Source: Pelomonas caseinilytica
GTDB lineage: Bacteria; Pseudomonadota; Gammaproteobacteria; Burkholderiales; Burkholderiaceae_C
Length of the DNA: 64,000 nt
Direction of reading: 5' to 3'
NCBI RefSeq assembly: GCF_021353235.1
Contig: NZ_JAJTWT010000004.1
Span: forward strand, 1 to 64,000
Part shown: positions 8,818 through 18,843 of the stretch, piece after piece
Layout of the letters: each line of letters opens with the position of its first letter
Numbering within the stretch: position 1 is the stretch's first letter
Made by a program: the position numbers and the translations under genes
The notes under the pieces: model-generated
What the model saw: only the letters and a program-made list of their open reading frames with translations
Told to the model about the DNA's origin: nothing
The model's database searches: none

Positions 8818-9492
8818 TCAGGCGAATTGGCCGGCCACGAGGCGCAGCTGCCGGTCGCAGCGCGCCGCGAGGTCGCGGTCGTGGGTGACGAGGACGAAGG
8901 CGGTGCCCAGCTCGCGGGCGCGTTCCAGCATCAGCGCGAAGACGGCGTCGGCGGTGTCGCGGTCGAGGTTGCCCGTGGGTTCGTCGGCGAGCACGCAGGC
9001 CGGCCGCGTCACCAGGGCCCGCGCGATGGCCACGCGCTGGCGCTCGCCGCCCGAGAGCTCACCGGGCCGATGGTGCAGCCGCTCGCCCAGGCCCACGCGG
9101 GCCAGCATCTCGGCGGCCGTGGCGCGCGCCTCGGGCCGCGCCTGCCGGCGGATGCGCAGCGGCATGGCGACGTTGTCGACGGCGCTGAATTCCGGCAGCA
9201 GGTGATGGAACTGGTAGACGAAGCCCAGGTGCCGGTTGCGCCAGCCGCCGCGTGCGGCCTCGTTCATCGGCGCGAGCGGCCGGCCCATCAGCGTGACGAT
9301 GCCGGCCGTGGGCTGGTCCAGCCCGCCGAGCAGGTGCAGCAGCGTCGACTTGCCCGAGCCGGAGGCGCCGACGATGGCCAGGGTCTCGCCGCGCTTGACG
9401 GCCAGGTCCACGCCGCGCAGCACCGTCACGTCCAGCCCGCCTTCCTGGAAGCGGCGCGTCAGGCCCGTGGCCTGGATGACGAGTTCACTCAT
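8818..9492 (-). CDS. lolD: Lipoprotein-releasing system ATP-binding protein LolD
   Basis: LolD is the ATPase of the LolCDE complex, which extracts lipoproteins from the inner membrane and passes them to LolA. The 224-aa protein has Walker [12 protein letters not shown], signature [15 protein letters not shown] and Walker [13 protein letters not shown]. Its ATG overlaps the end of lolC by 8 nt, indicating translational coupling. Upstream in-frame codons run into lolC and were rejected. Confidence 0.94.
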   Translation of the reverse strand: MSELVIQATGLTRRFQEGGLDVTVLRGVDLAVKRGETLAIVGASGSGKSTLLHLLGGLDQPTAGIVTLMGRPLAPMNEAARGGWRNRHLGFVYQFHHLLPEFSAVDNVAMPLRIRRQARPEARATAAEMLARVGLGERLHHRPGELSGGERQRVAIARALVTRPACVLADEPTGNLDRDTADAVFALMLERARELGTAFVLVTHDRDLAARCDRQLRLVAGQFA

Positions 9493-10744
9493 AGCGCAGC
9501 GCCTCCGCCGGTTGCACGCGGCTGGCACGCCAACTGGGGTAGAGCGTGGCCAGGAAGGCGAGCACCAGCGACACGAGGGCGATGGGCACGATGTCGCCGC
9601 TCTGCGGATCGCTGGGCATCTGGCTAATGACGTAGACGCTGCCCGGCAGGAAGCTGACGTTCAGCAGGTGCTCGATGGCCGGCACGATGACGTCGATGTT
9701 GAAGGCGATCAGCAGGCCGAGCAGCACGCCGGCCAGGGTGCCGATGACGCCCGACACCGCGCCCTGCACCATGAAGATGCCCATCACCGAGCGCGGGCTC
9801 GCGCCCAGGGTGCGCAGGATGGCGATGTCGCTCTGCTTGTCGGTCACCGTCATCACCAGCGTCGAGACGAGGTTGAAGGCCGCCACCGCGACGATGAGCG
9901 CCAGCACGATGCTCATCATGCGTTTCTCGATCTGCACGGCGTCGAACCAGGTGGCGTTGGCGCGCGTCCAGTCGCGCACCAGGATGCCGGGCCCCATCGT
10001 TCGGGCCAGCTCGCCGGCCACGCGGCGCGCCTCGTGCACGTCGCGCAGGCGCAGCTGCACGCCGGTCGGCCCCTCGGTGCGGAAAAGCTTGGCCGCATCG
10101 TCGAGATGGACGAGGGCCAGGCCGGAGTCGTATTCGTAGTGGCCGGCACTGAAGGTGCCCACCACCGTGAAGCTGCGCAGCCGCGGCACCACGCCGGCCG
10201 GCGTCACCTGGCCGCCCGGCGCCACGAGCGTGACCTTGTCGCCCTCGCCCACGTTGAGCTGGCGCGCCAGCTCCGCGCCGAGCACGATGTTCCAGGACCC
10301 CGGCTGCAGCCGCGCGAAGGCGCCGTCCTTGAGCTGCGCGCCCAGGCCCGTGACCTGGGCCTCGTCCGCCGGCGAGATGCCGCGGATGATGGCGCCGCGC
10401 ATGTCGTCGCCGCCGTGGGCGATGAGGCTCTGCGTGGCGACGAAGGGCGCCGCACCCACGACCTCGGGGTTCTGCCGCGCCAGGGCCGCCGTGGCCCGCC
10501 AGTCGGGCAGGGCCTGGCCGCTGTAGTCCAGCAGCTCGACGTGGGCGATGACATTGAGCATGCGGTCGCGCACCTCGCGCTGGAAGCCGTTCATCACCGA
10601 CAGCACGACGATGAGGGCCATCACGCCCAGGGCGATGCCGATCATCGATACGCCGGAGATGAAGCTGATGAAGCGGTTGCGCCGCCCGCCCCGGCCGGCG
10701 CGGACGTAGCGCCAGCCGACCTGGAGTTCAAACGGCAGGGACAT
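9485..10744 (-). CDS. lolC: Lipoprotein-releasing system transmembrane protein LolC/LolE
   Basis: This is the FtsX-fold membrane subunit of the lipoprotein release complex. The 419-aa product begins [17 protein letters not shown], has one N-terminal transmembrane helix ([20 protein letters not shown]), a large periplasmic domain, and three C-terminal helices ending in [16 protein letters not shown]. Only one LolC/E-type gene is present next to lolD, consistent with a homodimeric arrangement (LolF-like), though a second paralogue could lie elsewhere. I placed the start at the internal ATG because the preceding 26 codons are not family-like. Confidence 0.92.
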   Translation of the reverse strand: MSLPFELQVGWRYVRAGRGGRRNRFISFISGVSMIGIALGVMALIVVLSVMNGFQREVRDRMLNVIAHVELLDYSGQALPDWRATAALARQNPEVVGAAPFVATQSLIAHGGDDMRGAIIRGISPADEAQVTGLGAQLKDGAFARLQPGSWNIVLGAELARQLNVGEGDKVTLVAPGGQVTPAGVVPRLRSFTVVGTFSAGHYEYDSGLALVHLDDAAKLFRTEGPTGVQLRLRDVHEARRVAGELARTMGPGILVRDWTRANATWFDAVQIEKRMMSIVLALIVAVAAFNLVSTLVMTVTDKQSDIAILRTLGASPRSVMGIFMVQGAVSGVIGTLAGVLLGLLIAFNIDVIVPAIEHLLNVSFLPGSVYVISQMPSDPQSGDIVPIALVSLVLAFLATLYPSWRASRVQPAEALRYE

Positions 10745-10855
10745 GGGGCGGAGGTACGGCGTGAGGCATGGGGCCGGCATGGTAACTGGCAGGCCGCCGC
10801 CGCGCGCCGCCACGGTCACCACTGGAAACCCGCCGGCCCTGCGTCCGGCGGAGCC

Positions 10856-13753
10856 TCAGGGCGCCGCGCCCGCGCCTCGCTGCAGCTCCCAGCGCGCGAT
10901 GGTCACCTCGCGGTAGGGCACGGCCTGCGTGGCCACCGCGCGCTCGAACCACGGCAGGGCCTCGCCGCGCCGGCCCTGGGCCGCCAGTTGCTGGCCGATG
11001 AAGAAATAGGCCTCGGCCAGGCGCAGCCTCTCCTCCTCGGGCTTGGCGCGGGCGGCCTTGAGCAGGGCCTCGCGGTCCAGGGCTCCGCCCAGATAGCGCA
11101 GCAGCAGGCTGCCCCAGCCCTCGCGGCCGGTGTCCACGCTGGCCAGCTCGTCGGCGATCGCGGCCCGGCCGCGCCCGCCCTGGCGCTCGGCGGCGAGGTA
11201 AAGCCACAGCAGCGTGAACTGCCTCACCTCCCCGGTCGTGTTGGCGGCGTTGTCGCGCAGGGCCGCCTCGGCCTGCGCGTAGTCGCCCAGCAGATAGTGC
11301 GTCGTGCCCAGCCACGAGCCGGGCGGCTGGCTGCTGCCGAGCCGGGCCTGCTCGTTGAAGGCCGCCAGCGCCTGCGCCGGCTGGCCGAGGCCGACCAGGG
11401 CGACGCCCCGCGCCGCCAGCGCAGCGGCGGCCTCCTCGGCGGGCGGCTCGAGCTTGAGCACCGCCTCGGCATCGGCGAGGCCGGCGGCGAAGTCGCCGAG
11501 CAGGTTGTTCGCCTCGGCCCGTTCGGCCAGCACCCGGGCCGCCATCCGGCCGCGCGGGTCCACGCGGTCGAGCAGCGAGGTGTCCACCAGCCGCGCGATC
11601 TCGCCGGCCTGCAGCATCTGGTAGAGCAGATCGGGACGGCCGGCCCGGTACTTGTCCAGCCGCCTGTCGATGGCGGCGAACTGCGGCTCCAGCGCCTTGT
11701 CGCGCACGTCCACCAGGGCCACGCGGGCCTGGTTGTTCGGCAGCTGGCGGGCGCGGCCGATGCGCTCGCGGTAGGCCTCCATGTCGGCCGGCAGCACTTC
11801 GTCGCTGCGGCGCTCGAAGCGGTTCACCGACACCAGGGTGCGGTCCTTCACCTCCACCCGCGCCTGGAAGCTGAAGTGCTTGTCCGCCACCTGCTGCGGC
11901 GCCGGCGGCGTGCCGCTCAAGGCCTGGGGCCCCGTGATGGCGATGCGCAGCTCCAGGCTGCGCGGCCCGTCCAGCCAGAAGGGATAGCGGCGCCGCGCCT
12001 CGGGCGGCACGGACAGCGCGTCCCCCAGCTCCACGGTCGGGAACTCCAGCTCCAGTTGTCCGCGCCGGTAGCGGCCCGGCGCGGGATGCTCGAACTGCAG
12101 GGTCAGCTCGAACTCGTTGCTCTCGCGGTCGTCGCGCAGCGCCGGCGCGCCAACGCTCACGAGGCCCGGCACCGCCTTCACGTAGAAGCCGCCCAGGGTC
12201 TCGGCGATGCGGTCCACGCCGGCCTGGGCGGCAATGGCACGCCAGCGCTCGGCGGCCAGGCCCGTGGCCTTCATCGAGGTGCGCAACTGGGCCGGGCGGC
12301 GCAGGTCCGACAGGTCCCAGTCCTGGCGGAAATCGAGGCCGTCGACGGCGAAGGCCGGGGGCACGATGGCCACCGGCCCGGCCGCCTCGGCCCCCTCGCC
12401 GCCGATGACCAGGCCCGCGCCGTAGGGCAGGTAGCCGCGCTTGTCCAGGGACAGGCCCTGGCCGTTGAGCGTCGGGTCGAGGAAGTACACCGCCCCGCCC
12501 AGCCGCACCCGGCTGATGACATGGTCGAACACGTCGTGGGCCGGCAGGAAATTGCGCAGGCCGCGGTTGCGCAGGGTCGACACCAGCGTGGGCCGCGCGT
12601 CGATGCCCAGGCCCGCCAGCAGCGCGTTCAGCAGCATCACCTTGTCCTTGCAATCGCCCAGGCGGTCGGCCAGGGTCTGGGACGCCGGCTTGGGCCGGTG
12701 CGAGCTCTCGCCCAGGCTCACCGAGAAGTAGCGGATCTCGTCCTGCACGAAGCGCAGCGCCTCGGCGACCTGCTGCTCCGGCGTGGCGGCACGCGCACGG
12801 ATGGCGGCCACCTGCTCGGCGACCGCGGGCTGCAGCGGCTCGGGCGCGAACAGCTGCCGCGCCCAGCGGTCCACCTCGGGCCAGCCGGCGTACTCGCTCA
12901 CGTGCAGCGCCGGGAAGACCTTGAACCACGGCGGCGTGGAGGTCTCGTCGGGCACCGGGGCCACGCGCTCGCGCAGCACCCGCAACACCTGCAGGCCGCC
13001 TTCCGTGAAGCGCTCGGGCTGCAGGTCCGTCGCCACGCCCCGCACCTGCAGCGGGCGCTCCGGCGGGCCTTCGATGCGCAGGTGCAGCCGGTCGATGGGG
13101 TCGTCGCTGGCCACGTGCAGCAGCGAGGCGAAGCGGCCCTCGAAGATGGGGTTCTCGCCTTCGACCGTGTAGGCGATCTCGACCACGTCGCCCACCCGCA
13201 CGTCGCTGAGCACGACCAGGGCCGTGCGCACGCCGTCGATCATCTGGCGCTCGAGCTGCTGCTCGCGGCGCATCAGCTCCACGCGGGCCGCCTTGAGCCG
13301 GTCCTGGCGCTGGCCATCGCGCAGCACTGCCGCGGCATGGATGACGAGCTGCTGGTAGGCCGGGTTGAAGCTGATCTGCGGCTCGGACACGTCGCGCAGC
13401 GTGGAGCTGTCCAGCGCCACGCGCTGCAGGTGCACGTAGGTCGCCGTCGCCGACCTGGGCGCGAGGTGGATCTGCAAGTCCACGAGGGGCTCGCGCCGGG
13501 CCTTGGTGCCGGCCGCGGGCTCCACGCGGGCGGTGTCCGCGGCGGGCGGCAGGGCCTTGACCCAGCCGGGGGCCGGGCCGAAGCGATACCCGGCCCCGGC
13601 CGGCGCGGCGGGGTAGGCCGACGCAGCACGCGCCGGCTGACCCTTCGCCACCGGACGGGCCGGCTGAACCTGAGCCTGCGCCTGCGGCGCCATGGCCAAT
13701 GTCATCGCCAGCGCGACGGCCGGCATCCACGCCAGCCCCGGTTTCCTTGCCAT
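10856..13753 (-). CDS. Exported DUF3857 and transglutaminase-like protein with C-terminal TPR-like region
   Basis: The 965-aa product has a signal peptide (MARKPGLAWMPAVALAMTLA, cleavage after AQA), a DUF3857 beta domain near residues 75-250, and a transglutaminase-like core. The core includes LADRLGDCKDKVMLLNALL and AHDVFDHVI, giving the Cys and His of the fold. An Ala/Leu/Arg-rich C-terminal half looks like tetratricopeptide-type helices. It is predicted to be periplasmic or membrane associated. Family members occur in many Bacteroidetes and Proteobacteria without a fixed role; proteolytic or crosslinking activity is possible but unproven. Confidence 0.85.
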   Translation of the reverse strand: MARKPGLAWMPAVALAMTLAMAPQAQAQVQPARPVAKGQPARAASAYPAAPAGAGYRFGPAPGWVKALPPAADTARVEPAAGTKARREPLVDLQIHLAPRSATATYVHLQRVALDSSTLRDVSEPQISFNPAYQQLVIHAAAVLRDGQRQDRLKAARVELMRREQQLERQMIDGVRTALVVLSDVRVGDVVEIAYTVEGENPIFEGRFASLLHVASDDPIDRLHLRIEGPPERPLQVRGVATDLQPERFTEGGLQVLRVLRERVAPVPDETSTPPWFKVFPALHVSEYAGWPEVDRWARQLFAPEPLQPAVAEQVAAIRARAATPEQQVAEALRFVQDEIRYFSVSLGESSHRPKPASQTLADRLGDCKDKVMLLNALLAGLGIDARPTLVSTLRNRGLRNFLPAHDVFDHVISRVRLGGAVYFLDPTLNGQGLSLDKRGYLPYGAGLVIGGEGAEAAGPVAIVPPAFAVDGLDFRQDWDLSDLRRPAQLRTSMKATGLAAERWRAIAAQAGVDRIAETLGGFYVKAVPGLVSVGAPALRDDRESNEFELTLQFEHPAPGRYRRGQLELEFPTVELGDALSVPPEARRRYPFWLDGPRSLELRIAITGPQALSGTPPAPQQVADKHFSFQARVEVKDRTLVSVNRFERRSDEVLPADMEAYRERIGRARQLPNNQARVALVDVRDKALEPQFAAIDRRLDKYRAGRPDLLYQMLQAGEIARLVDTSLLDRVDPRGRMAARVLAERAEANNLLGDFAAGLADAEAVLKLEPPAEEAAAALAARGVALVGLGQPAQALAAFNEQARLGSSQPPGSWLGTTHYLLGDYAQAEAALRDNAANTTGEVRQFTLLWLYLAAERQGGRGRAAIADELASVDTGREGWGSLLLRYLGGALDREALLKAARAKPEEERLRLAEAYFFIGQQLAAQGRRGEALPWFERAVATQAVPYREVTIARWELQRGAGAAP

Positions 13754-13794
13754 CCCGATCTCTCCCTGCATGAAGGCCGGATTGTGCGGGGCCG

Positions 13795-15077
<1,283 letters not shown>

Positions 15078-15081
<4 letters not shown>

Positions 15082-16265
15082 GGGGCTTGCTGGCTCCAGC
15101 GGCCGATGAGGGCGCGCTCGTCGTCGGTGAGACCGGTGGCGTTGTTCAGCGGCATGGCGCGCTGCACGACCACCTGCTGGTAGATGCGGGCCTTGTAGAT
15201 GGCCAGGCCCTCAGCCGAGTCCAGGCGCACGCCCTTCTGGGCCGCCTCGCCGCTGTGGCACATCGCGCAGCGCTGGGCCACGACGGCCTGCATCTGCGCC
15301 AAGCCCACCGGCTCCGCCGTCGCCGCCATGGCCTGGGGCCGGGGCGCCAGCCAGGCGATCACGCCGGCCAGCAAGGCGACGCCGAGCGCCACCGCGCCCC
15401 AGCTGTTCACCCCCTTGTGGCGCTTCACGAAGAAGACCCGGATGGCCACACCGGCCGCCATCATCAGCGCCAGCACCGCCCAGTTGTGCAGGTGCTGGTA
15501 GAGCATGCCGTAGTGGTTGCTCAGCATGGCGACGAGCACCGGCAGGCCGAAATAGGTGTTGTGCACGCTGCGCTGCTTGCCGCGCTGGCCGTGGATCGGG
15601 TCGGGCTTGAGGCCGGAGCGCATCTGGGCGATGACCTTGCGCTGGCCCGGGATGATCCAGTGGGCGACGTTGGCCGTCATCATGGTCGCCAGCGTCGCGC
15701 CGACGATGAGGAAGGCCGCGCGGCCGGCGAAGAGATGGCAGGCCAGCCAGCTTGCGCCCACGACAAAGACGGCGACCGCCGCCAGCACCCGGCCATCGTG
15801 GCCGACGCCACCCTCGGCCGTCCGCCCGAGGGTATGGCAGGCCGCCTCGTAGACCACCGTGCCCATGAGCAGGAAGCCCAGCGCCGCCGCCACGGCCTGC
15901 CAGGGAGCGCCCCAGGCGAAGACACGCGGGTCGATGAGCATCTGGCTGGCGTTGGCGAGGTAGAGGACGACGAAGAGGCCGAAGCCGCTCATCCACGTCC
16001 AGTAGCTCTCCCAATAGAACCAGTGCAGATCCTGTGGGAGGTTGGCGGGCGCCACCATGTACTTCTGCGGGTTGTAGAAGCCGCCGCCGTGCACGGCCCA
16101 GAGCTCGCCGTCCACCCCCTTGGCCTTGAGGTCGTCGGCGGTCGGCTTGACGAGGTGGTTGTCCAGCCAGACGAAGTAGAACGAGGCGCCGATCCAGGCG
16201 ATGACGGTGATGACGTGCAGCCAGCGCAGCAGCAGGTTGGCCCAGTCGAGCAGGTAGATGTCCAT
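15078..16265 (-). CDS. puuD: Urate hydroxylase PuuD, membrane-bound with fused cytochrome c
   Basis: PuuD oxidises urate to 5-hydroxyisourate and passes electrons to cytochrome c instead of O2. The 395-aa product begins MDIYLLDWANLLLRWLHVI and has about eight hydrophobic helices (the Urate_ox_N/DUF989 region). It ends with a cytochrome c domain carrying CAMCH near residue 333. Neighbouring genes supply the following steps (HIU hydrolase, OHCU decarboxylase, allantoinase, allantoate amidohydrolase), which makes the assignment firm. It forms an operon with the downstream glycerate kinase gene. Confidence 0.94.
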
Positions 16266-16374
16266 GAGCAGTGGCGTTATCGGGCAGCCCCACCACGGCG
16301 GGTGCTGTGGGGCCCGGAGCGTCGCGTCCGCGGAAGCTGCGAGACCCCCGACACCGCTGCGACAGGGCGCGAGT

Positions 16375-17142
16375 TTATTCAGGCAGGCTCAGCAACTGGG
16401 CGAGCACGGCCACCGCGATGACGGCCGGTTGCTTGCCCGCCACGCCGGGCACCCCGATGGGGCAGGTGACATGGGCCAGGTCCGCCTCGCCGAAGCCCCG
16501 GCCCTGCAGCCGCTGGCGAAAGCTCGCCCACTTGGTCCGGCTGCCGATCATGCCGACGAAGGGCAGGTCGCCGCGCTCGCGCTGGCGCTTCAGGCAGGCG
16601 GCGACGATGTCGAAGTCCTCGGCATGGTTGTGGGTCATGACGAGCACGGCCGAGCCCGCGGCGAGGTCGGCGACGGCGTCGGCCGGCGGCTCGCAGGCCT
16701 CCTGCCTCCAGCCAGGCGCCGGTGGCTCGGCCGGAAAGGCCGCCGCCCGGCTGTCGATCCAGTGCAGGGCCAGGGGCAGGTCCCGCGCGATGCGGGCCAG
16801 GGCGTGGCCGACGTGCCCGGCGCCGAAGAGGGCTACCGGGCGCAGCGGCACCGCCGGCAGGCGCGCGGCCGGGTCTTCGCCCGACTCCAGGCGCTCGAAG
16901 CGCAGCCAGACGACGCCGCCGCAGCATTGGCCGAGGCTGGGGCCGAGGGGGTAGCGAACGATCTCGTCGAGCGGACCGCCCAGCAAGGCCGCCCGTGCCC
17001 GGGCAATCGCATCGAACTCCAGATGCCCGCCGCCGACGGTGCCGGTGGCGCCTTCCCGGGCGACGACCATCCAGGCCCCCGCCTCGCGCGGCACGCTGCC
17101 CGAGGTGCGGGCCACCACGACAAGAATTGCCTCTGTGCTCAT
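16375..17142 (-). CDS. xdhC: Xanthine dehydrogenase accessory protein XdhC
   Basis: XdhC binds molybdenum cofactor, promotes its sulfuration and inserts it into xanthine dehydrogenase. The 255-aa product shows the N-terminal TSGSVPREAGAWMVV and TVGGGHLEF motifs, GPSLGQCCGGVV, and a C-terminal Rossmann-type domain beginning ALFGAGHVGHALARI. The structural genes xdhA and xdhB are not in this window, which is unusual because xdhC usually follows them. It lies about 110 bp upstream of puuD in the same direction, linking xanthine oxidation to urate breakdown. Confidence 0.93.
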   Translation of the reverse strand: MSTEAILVVVARTSGSVPREAGAWMVVAREGATGTVGGGHLEFDAIARARAALLGGPLDEIVRYPLGPSLGQCCGGVVWLRFERLESGEDPAARLPAVPLRPVALFGAGHVGHALARIARDLPLALHWIDSRAAAFPAEPPAPGWRQEACEPPADAVADLAAGSAVLVMTHNHAEDFDIVAACLKRQRERGDLPFVGMIGSRTKWASFRQRLQGRGFGEADLAHVTCPIGVPGVAGKQPAVIAVAVLAQLLSLPE

Positions 17143-17206
17143 GACATTGCGGACCGAGCTTGCGGCTTTCCGCGTTCACAGCACTCGCGACCCATGAAAC
17201 GAATGC

Positions 17207-17301
17207 AGAAATGCAACCACAGAGGCACAGAGCCACAGAGAGAAAAGCTCTGTGTTTCCTCAGTGCCTCTGTGCCTCTGTGGTTGCCTTTGAGGTTTCAC
17301 T
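17207..17301. repeat. CACAGAG palindromic repeat, copy 1
   Basis: A long hairpin whose arms are tandem CACAGAG/CTCTGTG units: GCAACCACAGAGGCACAGAG (from 17213) pairs with CTCTGTGCCTCTGTGGTTGC (ending 17286). It is followed by TTTGAGGTTTCACTTCAG. A second copy is at 45325-45428. Similar CACAGAG intergenic palindromes recur in many bacterial genomes and are often mis-predicted as proteins. No gene is supported here. Confidence 0.9.
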
Positions 17302-17353
17302 TCAGTTGTCCATGGTGCTGCGCACCACCCGCAGCCGATGAAACGGGGTAATT

Positions 17354-17511
17354 GCGGGCCGAGCGCTGGGCCGCTCCCGAGCCGGCCCGCGCTGGCGATG
17401 TGCTTGCGGCTCAATGCCGCAAGCATCGCCGCCCCCTCGGGGGGCGGACCAGACCCGCGCCGCGTTCAGCGCGCGGGGTTGGGCCGGGGGCCGTTTCACT
17501 TCAGCTGCCAC
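17354..17511. repeat. GC-rich palindromic repeat family 2, long copy
   Basis: This block starts GGGCCGAGCGCTGGGCCGCT and contains hairpins such as GATGTGCTTGCGG-CTCAAT-CCGCAAGCATC (17397-17428), CCGCCCCCTCGGGGGGCGG, and GCGCG arms near 17456-17475. It ends GGCCGTTTCACTTCAG at the stop codon of the HIU hydrolase gene. A shorter copy at 41745-41838 has the same flanks but lacks about 55 bp of the central hairpin module. It probably also acts as the 3' hairpin of that transcript. Confidence 0.85.
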
Positions 17512-17854
17512 GGTAGGTCGAATAGGCCCACGGCGAGGCGAGCAGGGGCACGTGATAGTGCGAGCTTTCGTCCGCGATGCCGAAGTCCAGCGGCACCTCG
17601 TCCAGGAAGGCCGGTTCGGGCAGCTTCTCGCCACGGCCGCGGAAATAGGCCGCCACCTCGAAGACCAAGCGATAGCGGCCGGCCGTGAATGTCGGGCCCT
17701 CCAGCACCGGGCCGTCGGCGCGGCCGTCGGCGTTCAGGTGCAGGCTGCGCAGCCACTTCGGTCCCTCCGCGTCCAGTCGGTAGAGGCGCACGGCCATGCC
17801 CGCAGCGGGGCAGCCGTTGGCGGTATCCAGCACATGTGTTGTCAGTTTGCCCAT
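17501..17854 (-). CDS. uraH: 5-Hydroxyisourate hydrolase (transthyretin-like)
   Basis: The enzyme hydrolyses 5-hydroxyisourate to OHCU, the second step of urate breakdown. The 117-aa protein is typical in length, starts MGKLTTHVLDTANGCPA, contains the conserved TFTAGRYRLVF and SHYHVPLLASPWAYSTYRGS blocks, and ends with the diagnostic YRGS tetrapeptide. It is divergent from puuE, with 32 bp between starts, so the two promoters must overlap. Its stop codon is embedded in a palindromic repeat. Confidence 0.95.
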   Translation of the reverse strand: MGKLTTHVLDTANGCPAAGMAVRLYRLDAEGPKWLRSLHLNADGRADGPVLEGPTFTAGRYRLVFEVAAYFRGRGEKLPEPAFLDEVPLDFGIADESSHYHVPLLASPWAYSTYRGS

Positions 17855-17886
17855 GGCGATCCCATTCCTTGATGCACAGTGTAGGG

Positions 17887-18843
17887 ATGAGCACCACCCG
17901 CTACCCCCGTGACCTGATCGGTTATGGCGAGAACCCGCCCCATGCTCAGTGGCCGGGCCAGGCCCGCGTCGCCGTGCAGTTCGTGCTGAACTACGAGGAA
18001 GGCGGCGAGAACTCCGTGCTGCACGGCGACGGCGGCAGCGAGCAGTTCCTGTCGGAGATGTTCAACCCGGCCAGCTACCCGGCGCGCCATCTCAGCATGG
18101 AGGGCATCTACGAGTACGGTTCGAGGGTGGGTGTCTGGCGGCTGCTGAGGGAGTTCGAGCAGCGCGCCCTGCCCCTGACCGTCTTCGGCGTGGGCATGGC
18201 GCTGGAGCGCCACCCCGACCTGACCCAGGCGTTCGTCGAGCTCGACCACGAGATCGCCTCGCACGGCTGGCGCTGGATCCACTACCAGAACATCGACGAG
18301 GACACCGAGCGCGCCCACATGGCCCAGGCGATGGCCTCGCTGCAGCGCCTGACCCTGGGCCGCGAGCCGCACGGCCTGGGCTGGTACACCGGCCGCGACA
18401 GCCCCAGCACCCGCCGCCTCGTCGCCGACTTCGGCGGTTTCGAATACGACAGCGACTACTACGGCGACGACCTGCCCTTCTGGCTGCAGGTGCGCAAGAC
18501 CAATGGCGAGCTCGCGCCCCATCTCGTCGTGCCCTACACCCTCGACTGCAATGACATGCGCTTCGCCCTGCCCCAGGGCTTCAGCCATGGCGAGCCTTTC
18601 TTCGAGTACCTGCGCGACAGCTTCGACGTGCTCTACGCCGAGGGCGCCGAGCATCCCAAGATGATGAGCATCGGCATGCACTGCCGCCTGCTCGGCCGCC
18701 CCGGCCGCCTGCGCGCGCTGCAGAAATTCCTCGACCACATCGAGGCACACGACCGGGTCTGGGTCTGCCGGCGGCTGGACATCGCGCGGCATTGGAAGGC
18801 GATGCACCCCTTCGATGCCCGCAACGCCTTCGTTTGGGAATGA
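17887..18843 (+). CDS. puuE: Allantoinase PuuE (polysaccharide-deacetylase fold)
   Basis: PuuE hydrolyses allantoin to allantoate, and unlike classical allantoinase it belongs to the carbohydrate esterase 4 fold. The 318-aa product begins MSTTRYPRDLIGYGENPP and includes VQFVLNYEEGGEN, LDHEIASHGWRWI and GMHCRLLGRPGRL, all characteristic. The longer open frame upstream overlaps the divergent HIU hydrolase and was rejected. Its stop overlaps the next gene's ATG, so it is translationally coupled to the fused uraD-allC gene. Confidence 0.95.
   Translation: MSTTRYPRDLIGYGENPPHAQWPGQARVAVQFVLNYEEGGENSVLHGDGGSEQFLSEMFNPASYPARHLSMEGIYEYGSRVGVWRLLREFEQRALPLTVFGVGMALERHPDLTQAFVELDHEIASHGWRWIHYQNIDEDTERAHMAQAMASLQRLTLGREPHGLGWYTGRDSPSTRRLVADFGGFEYDSDYYGDDLPFWLQVRKTNGELAPHLVVPYTLDCNDMRFALPQGFSHGEPFFEYLRDSFDVLYAEGAEHPKMMSIGMHCRLLGRPGRLRALQKFLDHIEAHDRVWVCRRLDIARHWKAMHPFDARNAFVWE

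Noticed and set aside
17160-17350. Short open frames inside the CACAGAG palindrome
   Set aside because: Their sequence is just a translation of the repeat and recurs in the second copy; no ribosome binding site or conserved protein is evident.
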